Below, piece after piece: positions 11,607 through 23,717 of a stretch of DNA of 64,000 nucleotides. The DNA is from Pyrenophora tritici-repentis (Eukaryota > Ascomycota > Dothideomycetes > Pleosporales > Pleosporaceae), in the NCBI RefSeq assembly GCF_003171515.1, contig NC_089390.1, forward strand, positions 2,232,001 to 2,296,000. The letters are read 5' to 3'. The first letter of the stretch is position 1. Each line of letters begins with the position of its first letter. Under the pieces are notes generated by a model. It made no database searches. It saw only the letters and a program-made list of their open reading frames with translations, and was not told the origin of the DNA. The translations under genes and the position numbers were made by a program.

Positions 11607-13602
11607 GCAAGAGAGAAGCGCGCGGTTCATGTTATGTTTGAGTGGGATGTTGAGGCACGGTATACCCTTTGATGTTTGGTGGCGTTTATATTTCCTTTTT
11701 CCAGCATCCCGTTGCTTGTATCTTGCATCAACCCTAGCTGGTCTTGTCTCGCTATTTAGGGCGTATGGCGATTGAACGCAGAGCTACGTGATAGATGATG
11801 AAGAAATGATTTGCATTGGTGCATGTTGTAAGGAAACATGTACTGGTATCTGACAACACTGGACTTTGCAACCTCTGCCACGTGTATTTTCCATCCGCGC
11901 AACAGATGATCGTGTTCGACATGCCTAATCGGGCAAGTATTGCTCAAAGAGTGGATTGAGGTGGATAATGCAGTGTCACCCTCCAATGCTTTTCACACGC
12001 GGGCAGGGACCAGATTATGCCCAATCAGGTAAGTTTCTAGAGGCGTGGATTGTAGCGGGTTGTTACTCTTTTCCTGGGTTGTTACTGGAGTGTCCCTGGA
12101 GTGCTCCGGGAAGGGTGTGTTACTCTAAACCCGTTTTTCCCTCCCAATATTCGTTTGTAAGTCGTGTGACCTTTAGTTTACGTTCGAGAAATAGAAGCAG
12201 ATGAAGCCGGCGGCCATCTGACCAAGTGCATCGTCTACCGTGACTGAGCACCAAGACTGCTTGGCCGCTGCAATCAACAGCACTGACGATAAGTTGCCTA
12301 CTTGGGATACCAACTACGGCAGTGAGAGGTTCACACGGCAATCCATATATTACACAAAATTGCTTCTTTGGACCATGGACTTCGGCGCGTTGGCTTGCGC
12401 AAGTTTGATTGTAATCAACGGCTTTTTGAGAAGTTGCCCTGTCAGGCAGGAGGCTTGCTTTGCTCTGTTGACAGCAAGCCCGTGGTCGATAGTTCACATA
12501 GACCCGCCTGTTCAGAACTGTTCTGGTGAACGCTTAAGGCTTCTGACAACGCAACGGCTTCTCAAACCAGGGTTGCTGGAATCCATGGCTGTGTGTGGAC
12601 TGCCTATCTTGGACAAAGGGTCCAAGGGAGTGTGAAAGGTAGACTGTGGCTAATGTCGTCGATTATGCTTTGAAGAGTTGCCCATTCGGGCAGCTGTGGA
12701 TCTTAAGGCCCTGGCACATACCACCTAGGTGACATGAAATACTTGACAGCGACAGCGTGGATAAAATCTCTCGATTATGTTTCTAATAGGCATATCTGGC
12801 GCTTACAAAGATTTCTGTATACTAGGCTGTCAAGTATTGTGTGTCACCTAGGTGGTGTACGAGGCGTAGTTTGCGAGGCGCCATTTCATTACTCCGAGTT
12901 ACGTCATTGAAGGACATCTGTGCATCTCGATTGTCGCTTTATGTAATAGGGCTCCTCCATAGTCCATGTGATGTCTGTTGCTGGAGAGCAGCCAGTCGGG
13001 TGCGACGGAGCTTGGGAGTCAGCTACTTAGTGGCTTGGTTGACACCACGCGACACCAGGTCATCATCCCCTCTACATTTTTACTTAGATGCTTTGCAAGC
13101 TTCGTATTTTTCTTGCGCTGGAGAGAAACTATGTTTTCAGCCCGGGTTTAATGGGTGACGGTACGTGTAAGCGGTGCTAATCAGGCCGTAGTGTAGCCTT
13201 GTCTCCTGCATTTGACGCATGCCTCTGGAGTTCTTCATGGTCCCGATGGATTGATTTGGGTCGCTTCTCAAGCCCCGGTCTGGGATCATGGCAATTTCGC
13301 TATGTTCTTGCTACTTTTCAGACTCGCGCTTAATTCCTTCCCTCCCCTGGTACTTTTAGGTAGCAAAGTCGTGGAGTTGTACAGGCAGCCGCGAGTGCAG
13401 ATGCCGCCATGAGCCTCAAAAGCGCGCCGCATGACCTGCATACGCACCACACACAACGACCACAAGCCACAGCACGAGCTCACATCACCAGCCTTCACAC
13501 CCACAATTTCATCATTATTCAAATGATCATTTACCTCTGTCCTTACCAATAACATACAACTTGAGAACTTACACAAACACCCCTGGCTACAGCCTACAGA
13601 CC
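11607..13602. other. 2-kb intergenic region
   Basis: Only short unsupported frames lie here; none resembles a known protein and none links by good splice sites. The one clear structure is an inverted repeat at 12721-12855, listed separately. A cluster of short related words (GTTGTTACT, GGAGTG) lies near 12058-12122. The last 200 bases are C/A-rich and probably the 5' leader of the next gene. Confidence 0.5.
12721..12855. repeat. 135-bp inverted repeat, MITE-like hairpin
   Basis: Left arm 12721-12749 and right arm 12827-12855 are inverted copies of 29 bases with about 3 mismatches. Each arm starts with CCACCTAGGTGACA, whose first 12 bases are close to a palindrome, and ends with AATACTTGACAG. 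A 77-base loop lies between. I see no convincing target-site duplication, so it may be an old MITE or a stable hairpin of another origin. Confidence 0.6.
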
Positions 13603-15473
13603 ATGGCATCCCCTTTTCGACCCGCGGACCCAGCAGAGAAACTACCAGCCTACTATGAGGACATAGAAGACGACAACATTCAGCACTGCTTCCGTGACTT
13701 TGACGTAGAACGCAACTTTGATCTCTTCGACAGGCAGACACGAGACCCCAATAGTAATAACTTTTGCCTGGACTTTGGCGAAGATTTCGCTTACTGTGCT
13801 TTCGACCTCGATTCGCAATCATACGACAAGTTGCTCAATGTGCCGCGGCCAACCGAACTGCACACCCGATGGATCAATATATGGATGCCTTACAACCAGA
13901 AGGCTTTGATCCGTACCTTGGCTGCACACTTCGACTTCACCCCACGGCTGATGGGTATGATGAAGAGCGATCCGGTGCCCAGCAACGATTCATCACTGCA
14001 AACCAATAAGAGCTCCTCAACCTTGAGGTCGATCTTATCGCACAAATCACGCACGCCTGGCAAGGCCAACGCAATGAAAGAGAGGGTGAAAGAGGCGAAT
14101 GAAGCAGAGCACGATTCGGAGTCGAGCATCGGCATGACAGAGCTGATGGAGTCCACACAGTTGGAAATGGTACGAGATATGGGCCACTACCAACTGGTAG
14201 ACGACGTTTGGCACTGGAGTACTGTGGATCAGGGCCGAAGATGTGAGTATAGTCGTTCCTGTGGTCTTGTAACCTGATTCATGAGAGAATAATTTTGCTG
14301 ATCATGGCAGACATGTGTATCGGCTACAACTCATTACACAACGTACGAACTAAGAGAACCGGTGAACACCCGGAGACGACCGATAGAAGCCGTGATATAC
14401 CTCATGGCAAACGTGTGTGGAACTGGCTTCTTCTCTGTGAGGACAAAACTGTCATTTCCATCTCCGAAGATCCATTCCCGTTTGCTAATGGCCCACTGAA
14501 CGCGAGTGACCTAAGGACGTTGTTTACTACCCGGCGGAACCTGGTAAATGTTTTCAGGCAGTTGACAAAGGCACCGACGCCGCTTAGGGATGCGGCGCTG
14601 GTTCAATTGCCTCTTCGTAAACGCGTTGGCAGCAGCGACGAGGAGACTGCCCACCGTCCTACAGATGCTCCAGGATTACTGTTCTACTACCTGTTCGAAG
14701 ATTGGGGTGCCACATTCGACCTTATCTCTCGTCGCGAACAGGGGTACGGTGCCGAGCTTGAAAGACTGCGCCGAGAGATGTTGCAAAAGGCTAATCTCAC
14801 ACACATCGATCAACTTCACCATATCGGTTGCCAGCTTGCTGTACTCAAACGTGTTTATCATAGCTACCAACTCATCATCGAGCGCGTTCTCAAGAAGCAA
14901 GAAGCTACACTGGCGTCGCTGAAGAACTCGCGCGTCATGTCTGGCAACGAATCACTCATATCATCACATCCGGTGTTTGATTCGGCAGGTCCGATGATGC
15001 CAGAAGCCGACAGTCTCCTCGGTGTGGCACTCAGCTCAGCTGCGCGTGTCCGGTTCGAACGCCTTAAAGACCGCATTCTCCTTTACGCACTCAGCGAGAT
15101 CCAGGAATGCCTCGACCAAAAGGAATCACTCGTCATGATGAACTTCAATCTTATCGCCATCAAAGAGTCGTACAGCGTAGAACGCCTTACGTGGGTGACG
15201 CTCCTCTTGGCCAAGATTACGATTCTCTTCACGCCTGTCACGCTTCTTACGGGGTACTTCAGCATCCAATTCAAGAACACGGAGTTTGAAATGGTCAGTT
15301 ATTGGAGGTCGTTTGGTTACATTTTCGGAGCCAGTCTGGCGTTGCTGGTCGTGTTCAGTTTAATGAGCGGGACGTTTGAGGGGAAGATTATCACGAGGAG
15401 TTGGACACGGGCTTGCTATGATATCAGTCGGAGGTGGCTGGCGCATCGGAAGAAGAGGAGTGAAATGCTCTGA
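13603..15473 (+). CDS. CorA-like divalent-cation transporter, fungal type
   Basis: Two exons, 13603-14242 and 14311-15473, 600 residues. The ATG at 13603 sits in a good context (ACCATGG) and starts MASPFRPADP. The long N-terminal part is soluble and mixed in charge. Two membrane segments close to the C-terminus (about residues 520-542 and 555-575) in the order seen in CorA/MRS2 proteins, preceded by a long helical region with the pattern EIQECLDQKESLVMMNFN. The loop after the first membrane segment, where CorA channels carry Gly-Met-Asn, reads TGYFSIQF, so the hallmark is not intact. The family is therefore likely but transport of Mg is not assured; it could be a diverged sensor or scaffold. 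Confidence 0.75.
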
Positions 15474-17420
15474 GGATCATGCCCAGATGACGTTAGGGTG
15501 GATGAATGTCGGCAACGTCCACGGATACATGGGCTCTTCAAGGGGCGACAGGATCCATAGGTCGCATAATAACTTCGTAGAAGATTGCAGGTCCGACCGA
15601 CCGATCCTCCTGCATGACCAACTGCACGAATATATGAGTTTTACTGCGGAAACAGATGACGGGAATCCCCCGGTGAAATGGTCGTCTTACTGCAGGACAG
15701 CACGAGAAGAGATGTCGGGTCAAGAATCCTGAGGCTTGGATGGCCATGCGGGCAACTGGCCGTTCATGTAGGAGCTGGAAACATCCAAACTCAGGTACGC
15801 ATGCAGATGTATCCGGGGCCGAGCAGGGGACCCGTGCGGCTCCCGTGACGACTTCCGCGCCCCGCGCACTATTTCCGCATCGGTGGCCCATTAGACTATC
15901 GTTTCCCCATCTGACGGTGCACAGATACTGTCAGTCGCAATACCGTTAGCCCGCGTACCTTGCTGATCAAGGGTTAGAATGCTATGTACGAAACGCCGAG
16001 CCCGAACGAGGTGCTTCCCAGTACGCCGGCGACGTAGCGTTGAGACTCGGCATCCTACGGATGCATTTGAAACGACACCAACGTGGGCAGCGGCATTTAC
16101 CACTTGGATCGCCAGTGAAACCCAGTTGAAAGAAAATGATACAGGCATTATTCCCGCTTCTCTTTCCGCCCGCAAACACTGTTCAACCGGTGAGGAATCA
16201 CATCACAGCACATATACGCAGGGTTTTCTTCTTTGTATAGGGGCTTTGCTCAACACCGTCGTCAACCTTCTATGTCTATCCAGATATGGCAATGAATCGA
16301 CGTACTGTTTCATATCGTAGCCGAACTTTTACAAGCGATTACGCCCGGCTTACCTCCCGTATTGAATACGGGCTAAACTTGGGCAGATGAGGTGAATTAC
16401 TCGATGTCGAGACGATGCAAATTTGGTGCACACTTCCTTGCAAAGGCAACAAAAGATAACGAATCGCTAGCCGTTCTGGATTATCGATAGTAAAGTCCTT
16501 GGGCGATAACTGTTCACTTATATGCGCAAAAGATAAAGTCACGATTCGCGAGTCTCAGATCAGACGTATTCGATCCGCTTCGATCGATTTTGACTCCGTA
16601 ATACATATACGAGCGGTATTGCGAAGGCCTCGTGAGGCACGCGAGAACATGTAACACATTTTTTCAAGGATGTACCGGGTCACTGACACTTCATATCCGA
16701 CTATCTTATGGATGTCCGGAACGCCGACCACAACATACGAGTCGGGCCGTTAACGTGACATTCGCGAACGGCACCTAGGCCAACGGCTCTATTCCTAATT
16801 TTTCCTATACGCTATGGGACCCCACAGGCCACGAAACTAGCCAAGTTCGCGTGTTCCCTCCTGATGAACGAGTTCAGCCAAGAAGGTCAACGGTGCACTG
16901 AAACGCTACCGTAGGGGTGCCATGACCGAAGGGAAGGTTGCGAAAGAAGCGGCGACGCGCGAGCCACAGCCTCGCATGCAAATACATTGATAGACGGTCC
17001 CCAGAATTACTGTCCGGGTCTCTGGTCTCTCTCTTAGGGCTGGCTCCTTCTTGTTCAATCTTGATCATTTCCGTTGGAGAGACGTCATTCTTTCATTCTT
17101 TCATGTTAATTCTTCCTAATACTAGTTACCTATTCGGCGGTCGCATTTTATGTAAAGTCGTGCCATCGCAGCCCCATTTGTACAGGAAGAAGGACGAACC
17201 AACGACCAAAGCTTGGTGTTCAAATGTAAGTCTTTCAGATTCTGTTGTAGAACAAAGAAAAAGAGAAGAGTACAAGCGAAGTAGACATGATGGATTTCTG
17301 CTCTCGACTTATATGTGCAAGAAGAGCAGCTATGCACATCAATAGCTACCCATATCACGTTGTTCTAGACATAAAGAACAAACAGTTAACGAGACTCCTA
17401 GCCTCCCACACGCTCCCAAT
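15474..17420. other. 1.9-kb intergenic region, nothing recognised
   Basis: Short frames on both strands only, none with a known motif or good splice sites. The region around 15900-16800 has a base composition and word use unlike the flanking genes and may be an old degenerate insertion, but I could not identify one. Confidence 0.4.
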
Positions 17421-19110
17421 ATGCGTAGCATGGTATCGCCGACACCGGAGGAGCAGAGTCAATGGCCGACACCGAATTACTCAGACCCCGTCAATCTTCA
17501 TGCTATGGTGCTTGGCTTCACAGTCCCATCCCTCATACTATCCATCGCCTGTAAGTAGACCCTTCCTTGGACGCGAATTGCGAAACGCGACCAAGATTGA
17601 TCCTCGGGTTGTTTCCAAGAACGACCCCCACTTTTTACAGCATCATGACTCGCTCTACATGAATACGGGCTGACAGACATGGGTGCTAGTCCTAGGGATA
17701 CGCTTCTACGGAAAAGGGCTCCTGAGACAAATACTGGGGTTGGATGATTACATCATGCTTGCAGCAATGGTATTTGCCTTGCCGGTAACAATATTTCCCA
17801 TGGTGGGGCTCAACTTTGGGCTGGGCTTGCACATCTGGGACTTGAAGTCAGAATGGCATACACCGTACTGGAAGGTAAGACACGCAATGCGCACGCGAGT
17901 GGACGCACTCCTGAGACTAATGAAATTTATAGATGGTTTATACAGCCGACCTACTCTTCCCCATGGCGTGTTCACTCACCAAAATCTCCTTGTGTTTAAC
18001 ATATCTGAATCTCTTTCCCGGACCTTCGACCAAGATTTTCTGTTATACTATGAGTACCTTTGTGTCTTGCTATACTGTTGCATGTATCTTCATGTCACTC
18101 TTTCAGTAAGGTCTTCCTTCCCCCAACCGCTGCGCCGATGCACTAACAGATGAACAGATGTTCGCCCATTGCATCCTTCTGGGATTCGAGCGTCGAGCCA
18201 AAATGCATCGACATGCGCATCGCTTTGGAAGTCATTGCTGCACTGAACAGCTTCAGTGACTGTGTAGTGTATCTGTAAGTAACCTTACAATCCACTTCCA
18301 CCATAGCAACACTAACAACGCCATCTAGGTGGCCCGCAAAACCCCTGTGGAGCCTCCAACTACCCCTCCGCCAACGTATCGGTCTAATATGTCTCTTCGG
18401 TATCGGCCTTCTTGTCTGCGTCACCGGCATCTTACGAATGTACTATCTCAAGGTCTTCTTCGAGTCCTACGACATGCTCTGTACGCAGCTTCTTCTCCCC
18501 TTCCATACGATGCAAGCACTAACAAACCCCTCTAGGGCATGGAACAGCAGTCTGGATAGTAATGGTCCTCGAGCTCGACATCGGCATCATCTGCGGCTGC
18601 CTCTCTGGCGTCAAACCCGTCATGAGCGTCCTCTTCCCCGCCCTATTCGGCTCCTCACAACACTCACAAGTTGGCGAGGGAACACGCATCACCGCCTACG
18701 GCCGCCCCAACACACACCAATCCTTCATGTTCAAAGCCCTCTCTGAAGTATCGTCCAAACAAGGTGACCACGTTTCCATCGACGAAGTGGAAGCGCAGAG
18801 TCAAAATGGCCGCGATACCCCCGAGCAACAGAAACCAATCTTTATGTTTGCGACAGTGGAGACGCAGAGTCAGAACCCGGGGAATGTGCAGTCGGACCAG
18901 AAGTCTGAACAGCAAAGTCCCACTTTAGGGCGAGAGGAACATAGGCTCGAGGCACAGACTGGGCATGCAGACAAACATTTATCTAGTGAAAGTGGGCAAT
19001 GGATGCTTGATCGTGATCGGCGAAAGAGTGCGATAGAGAAGAATGGGATGAGTGATACCGCGAGCGAAGAGTGGGTTTTACCCGCCAACAGGAGGAGGAG
19101 CTTTGCATAA
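17421..19110 (+). CDS. rhodopsin-like (PTH11-related) fungal membrane protein
   Basis: Six exons: 17421-17550, 17690-17874, 17933-18105, 18158-18274, 18329-18480, 18536-19110; 443 residues. Seven membrane segments, as in the fungal rhodopsin/PTH11-like family. Family marks: PEEQSQWPTPNYSDPV at the start, LGLDDYIMLAAM after segment 2, the W-x-x-x-Y region between segments 2 and 3, FWDSS and KCID in the long outer loop, and a polar cytoplasmic tail of about 150 residues. The first intron ends at one of two phase-compatible sites, GCTAG at 17689 (used here, reads IAFLGIRFYG) or CCTAG at 17696. Members sit in the plasma membrane and may sense surface or chemical cues; no ligand can be told. A later ATG at 17430 is a possible start. 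Confidence 0.82.
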
Positions 19111-19565
19111 GAAAAAAATCGAACGGGGGTAGGTAAAGAGGATGGTGTTTAGGATGGCTTGGCGTGGATTCATAGGTATACCCTTTTTTGGTTGTGGTAT
19201 ACAACGGAAATGGATGATGGCGTATGTAGGGTACGGGATCAGGGTGTAGGGACTGTCGTTCGATTGTTAATTTCTTTGGCAATGATGTGTTTGTTCCGTT
19301 TGTGCAGGGTTGGGTCTACGATTTTATACCTTCGTTGCTCGTTAGAAATGCGAGTAGAGAATTATGTCACGTTTAAAAGGTAGACAGCAGGAGCAGAATG
19401 AGATACTCAATGGGTTTTGCATTCAGCATGGTGGCTCTAGCTTGTGTATATCGCAAACTCAAAACATGTGACACACTTGTTGATGTCTGGGCTATCGTTA
19501 CTTCATTGGTGTATTTACGTGACTATGATTGTCTGGTATCTCGTCATGACATTGCGCAACTCCAT
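19111..19565. other. convergent 3' ends
   Basis: 455 bases between the stop codons of the rhodopsin-like gene and the CHORD gene, which face each other. T/G-rich on the top strand, as expected of untranslated 3' ends. No gene seen. Confidence 0.5.
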
Positions 19566-20630
19566 CTATGCTCTTCCAGCCCTCCCCACCTGGATCATCT
19601 CACCAGTAGGTTTATCATCACTCCTCAAGACTGGCCAGCTTGTACCATCAGCCTTGGCTAGTGTCATCTCAAGCTTTGTGCCTAGAATCCTGAACTTGCT
19701 CTCTTCGGGCTTGATGCTTGCGAATAAGGGGAATTCTGTCTGGTAACGCTTGCTATCCGTCGTAGGCAAATCCAGCTTCACATGATTAAGCTGGAAGTCG
19801 ACGACTGCCGTGGACTTGTCGATCTTTTTGAGATATAGCGATGCAACAACAGACGTTGCGGTTTGGTAAAAGTCATGTCTGGTAATTTGGTCAGCAGTTG
19901 ATTGTCGGATTGTATGCAACCAAGGAACTCACCGGACAGTATCCAGCTTTTCTTCGCCCTCCTTCTTCTTACCACTGCCCACAAACAGATGCCTGTCTTT
20001 TGTCTTGCATCCCTCGATATTCATAAACTGATCAAACTCCAATACCCTCCTCTTACAGCAACTCCAGCCTTTGCTGCCTTCGTGGAAAATGGGAGCGCCA
20101 GGGTGATGCACGCAACTCTCGCCTTCCCTATTACCTCCTTTATGAACTGCTCCACAGCCTTTCCTCCTACATGTCATACCCTCCTTCAGCACTACACTTG
20201 GGTCGTCATCTTCGGACTCCGGCGGGGGAGCGAGCGAGGCTGTCGGCTTGGGCGCAGCTTGAGCGGTAGGCAACCGGGGAGCAGGCGCAGGCAGAGATTC
20301 TTCTAGCGACCCAAGATTGACTTGTGTACCATTGGGGACGTCGGGAGCTGTGACTGGTTCCGGCGCGGGTGTGTCGTCTACATCCGAGTGCTTGCCCGTT
20401 GTGCAAGGCTCGATTGCGAGGAATTCGTCAAAGGTAAGAACGCGAGGTTTGCAACATTTCCAGCCTAGAATATCAAATTAGCAAACCTGGTACAAATGAC
20501 CAAGATTGACTTGAGCTGCGTTACCTTTCTGCCCCTCGTGGAAGACAGGTGGACCCGGGTGGTAGATGCACTCTTCATTCTCGTCCTCATACGTCTTGCC
20601 GCAGCCTTTGTGAACGCATTTCTTCCCCAT
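19566..20630 (-). CDS. CHORD and CS domain co-chaperone (CHORDC1/Rar1 type)
   Basis: Three exons: 20630-20525, 20464-19933, 19878-19566; 316 residues. Two zinc-binding CHORD domains: residues 4-60 (KKCVHKGCGKTY, YHPGPPVFHEG, WKCCKPRVLTFDEFL) and about 135-200 (CRRKGCGAVH, HHPGAPIFHEGSKGW, CCKRRVLEFDQF), joined by a Pro/Ala-rich linker. The C-terminal 100 residues form a CS (p23-like) domain starting VRHDFYQT. The family binds HSP90 and acts with SGT1 in protein folding and, in many fungi and plants, in signaling or immunity. Introns cut the first CHORD after HEGQKG and the start of the CS domain; both joins keep the frame. Head to head with the glutaredoxin-like gene. Confidence 0.93.
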
Positions 20631-20909
20631 TTCTACTGTATCTTGAAAAGCGCTAAACGAGTGATAGAAAAATAGGGTGTGCGTTGAGTATTGACTTGTA
20701 TTCCCCAGATTTTGTCGCCAATTCGAACATTCTGGAAGTCGGGACATCATGTCATAATTAGGGGTCCAAGCGCAAACCTTAATCCGGAACCATGAAGCCT
20801 TCCTTTTTCGTATCGATGCCGAGGCGCGCTCAGTCATCACCACTCTGCACCTTCTTTCCACTCTCTCCTCGTGGTCGCGTCTTACTCGCTTAGCTGAAGC
20901 TGGCGCACC
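20631..20909. promoter_or_regulatory. short bidirectional promoter
   Basis: 279 bases separate the start codons of the CHORD gene (-) and the glutaredoxin-like gene (+). Both must be driven from here. I see no clear TATA box. Confidence 0.55.
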
Positions 20910-21286
20910 ATGTTTCGTGCCACGTCTCGTCTGCTCGCCTGTCGGGTTACCTTCTTCACACGAACTCCATGTGGACTCTGCGACACCGCGAAAGCCGTTG
21001 TTCAAAATGTCAAGTCGAAGAGACCTCTAGAATACCATGAGATCAACGTCATGGAACCAGGTCAGGAAAAATGGAAATGTCTGTACGAATTCGACACGCC
21101 TGTGGTAAGGCGACCTGGGCTTCCCCGTCCGTATATGTATGCAATGAACAGAGTACCTGAATGTTCAAATAGATCCACATCGACAAGGCTGGGTCTGGAG
21201 AAACCACCGAGTCCTCACTCAAGCTAATGCATCGTCTTAAAGAAGAAGATGTCATGAAGTTGATGGATCAAGCTGAGGGGTCTTGA
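20910..21286 (+). CDS. glutaredoxin-like protein (YDR286C/DUF836 type)
   Basis: Two exons, 20910-21104 and 21173-21286, 102 residues. Thioredoxin fold of the short glutaredoxin-like class: beta strand VTFFTRTPCGLCDTAK with a C-x-x-C pair (CGLC, residues 21-24), then the helix, EYHEINVMEP, and the cis-Pro strand DTPVIHID across the splice site. The N-terminal MFRATSRLLACR is basic and could be a mitochondrial signal. The role in yeast is not well known; a redox or disulfide function is inferred from the CxxC pair. Confidence 0.85.
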
Positions 21287-21725
21287 ACTCTACGATATAC
21301 ACATGATATGCTTTCTGCGCAAAATCACTAGATCATGCAGTACCGGGATATCTGCCTGGCAGCATATTTTCGGTACGGAATCAAGTACAAAGTATATGTC
21401 ACTGCAAATAGCGAATGTCAACAGGGCTCTTGCGATCGACGGTGTCGCTCTTGTTGGACATCGTTGTTGAATTGGGTTTCTTCTAAATCCTATAAAGTAT
21501 ACGTATCAAACCATGCTCGACAACGATTACAGGCCGACGGTATGGTTGCGACTTTAATGCCGATCGTATAGCATGGCTGATGTTCACACAACTTACTGGA
21601 ATAACCACGCTCATCTCTGAACGAAGTTGAACGCTCCTACCTCGCAATCTAATTACTATGACATCGCCGTTTTCCAGAGCCAAATGTGTAGCCATCGTCA
21701 TCTCCATGGGAAGCCACATAAGCTA
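21287..21725. other. 3' flank and insertion target of the pogo complex
   Basis: About 440 bases without a gene, between the glutaredoxin-like gene and the left end of the transposon at 21726. The TA at 21724-21725 is the left target-site copy. Confidence 0.5.
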
Positions 21726-21770
21726 CAGTGCACGGTCACCAGATGATCACCAACGCCAGTTGAGCACCCC
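21726..21770 (+). repeat. left terminal inverted repeat of outer element
   Basis: 45 bases, perfectly inverted at 25874-25918. Starts directly after the TA target copy. Confidence 0.95.
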
Positions 21771-21815
21771 CACCACCACCACAACACAACTTCAACGCGT
21801 CATAACTCAACCAAT

Positions 21816-23717
21816 ATGGATCCGATTCAAGAAGCGATTGCAGAAATCGAATCACGCGAACCAGGAGATGAATTCTCGTACCAAGCAATTGCTAAAAAGT
21901 ATGGTGTAGGACGTATGACGCTGATGAGACGGCACAAGGGCGAAACCGAGGCCTATGGCGTGCGCCAGCTCTCCCTCCATCCACAACACGAAACCGAGCT
22001 TGTAAAGTACATACAGACACTTACTGAACGACGTTTGCCACCTACGAGGTTAATGATACAACGCTTTGCTTCATCTTTGGCTGGAAAAGCGGTTTCAGAA
22101 ACCTGGGTTTCCCGGTTCCTCCGCCGGCATCCCAACCATCTCATCTCTGCCTACAGCAAGGGGATGAGCAAACAACGGTGCAAAGCCGATTCAGGAGCCA
22201 GGTACAGCTTGTATTTCAAGCTTCTCCTTGATAAGATTGAGGAGTACAACATCTCGCCCACCCATATATTCAATATGGATGAGAAGGGGTTTCAACTTGG
22301 AAGGATTGGCAGAACAAAGCGTATCTTCTCCAAGGCACTCTACGATCAAAAGGGGGTACGCCAAGCACTTGAGGATGGCTCAACTGAGTGGATAACAGTG
22401 CTGGCTTGTATCTGTTCAGATGGCTCAGTTCTGAGTCCTTCACTCATCTTCAAGGGAGCCAATGGAGCTGTTCAATCAAGCTGGGTTGATGCTATACAAG
22501 TAGGGGAGCACTCGGTCTTTACTACGTCGTCTCCCTCTGGCTGGAGCAACAACGATATTGGGTTAGCTTGGCTCAAAGAGGTGTTTGAGAGAGAAACCAG
22601 ACGGCATGCTTCAACTGGGTATCGATTACTACTCCTTGACGGCCATGGATCCCATGTTACTATGGACTTTATCAATTACTGCAACGACCACAAGATCCTA
22701 TTAGCTGTATACCCACCTCACGCTACCCATACGCTTCAACCGCTTGACGTTGTGATGTTTAAACCTCTCGCGAACGCTTACTCAACTGAGTTGGCTGAAT
22801 ACCTTCAAGACAGCCAAGGGTTACTTAATATATCTAAAGGAGACTTCTTCCCGCTCTTCTGGAGGGCTTGGAGTAAGACTTTCAAACCTCTACTCATCAA
22901 GAGGTCCTTTGAAGCAACTGGTATACACCCACCCAACCCAGAGGTTGTACTCAAAAAGTTTGCCAAGGAGGCATCAGATTCAGAAGAGAGCTCAACCTCT
23001 GTACTCTCCGGGGAGGATTGGCTCAAGCTCAAGTCAATTGTACGCCGTGAGGTGAGGGATCAGAGCAACAAGGACGTCAAGAAGCTTCAACGAAGTTTGC
23101 ACCACATTGCAGCTCAAAATACACTCCTCCGCGGCGAGGTCAGAGGTCTCAGAAACTCCCTAGCCATCAAGAAGAGACGGGATAACAAGTCCTACACCCT
23201 ACAGCTTGATAACCATCCTGAGTATCATGGGGGAGCTATTTTGTGGTCACCCAAGCGTGTACAACAAGCTCGGGATGATCAGGTATCACGACAACAACAA
23301 GCCGAACAACTACAGCTTCAAAAAGCCGAGATAGCTGAGATGAAGGAGAAAGCTCGCCTCTGCAAGCTTCAACTACAGAAGGAGAAGCGTGTTGAGCGTG
23401 AGAGACTCCGGGAGGAGCGGAGGAAGGTAGCTGCTGCAAAACTGGCTGAGAAACAACACCAGAAGCCCCTCAACAACGCCAGAAAAGTTATACAATTGCC
23501 CCAAAAGGGTAAGCGCAAAGCTTCACAACCTCATAAACCAGCTACAAAGCGTCAAAAGCGTGTTGGGGTTGCTCCAGCTGTGGTAGGAGTCGCAAGCGTT
23601 GCACCAGCTACCCCAGCGCGTACCATGTCCGTGCGCGTTTTGGCCATGTTCGAGTTTTGGCCACCCCAACAACATGAAGATACCAGAAAAATGAGGCTGT
23701 ATCACCAGCAACAATAG
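21816..23717 (+). pseudogene. outer pogo-type transposase, 3' end displaced by insertion
   Basis: The reading frame runs open from 21816 to a stop at 23715-23717, but only 21816-23622 belongs to this gene. The last 31 codons are read from the inverted repeat of the inserted element. The original reading frame resumes at 25720 and would stop at 25764-25766, giving 617 residues, the same as the inner element's gene. Domains: N-terminal psq-type helix-turn-helix (FSYQAIAKKYGVGRMTL), a CENP-B/Tc5-type DNA-binding domain (LHPQHETELVKYI to FLRRHP), a DDE catalytic core with D in HIFNMDEKGF, D in LLLDGHGSH and D in LQPLD, the last two 35 residues apart (DD35D), and a basic coiled-coil C-terminus. 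The core is intact, so a protein with a changed tail could still be made. Confidence 0.9.

Noticed and set aside
12120..12635. Overlapping 125- and 131-codon frames on both strands
   Set aside because: No known motif, no splice support, and they oppose each other in a spacer.
17551..17696. Possible frameshift or pseudogene in the PTH11-like gene
   Set aside because: The obvious acceptor after CTGACAG gives the wrong phase, but the next TAG acceptors restore the frame, so the gene is intact.
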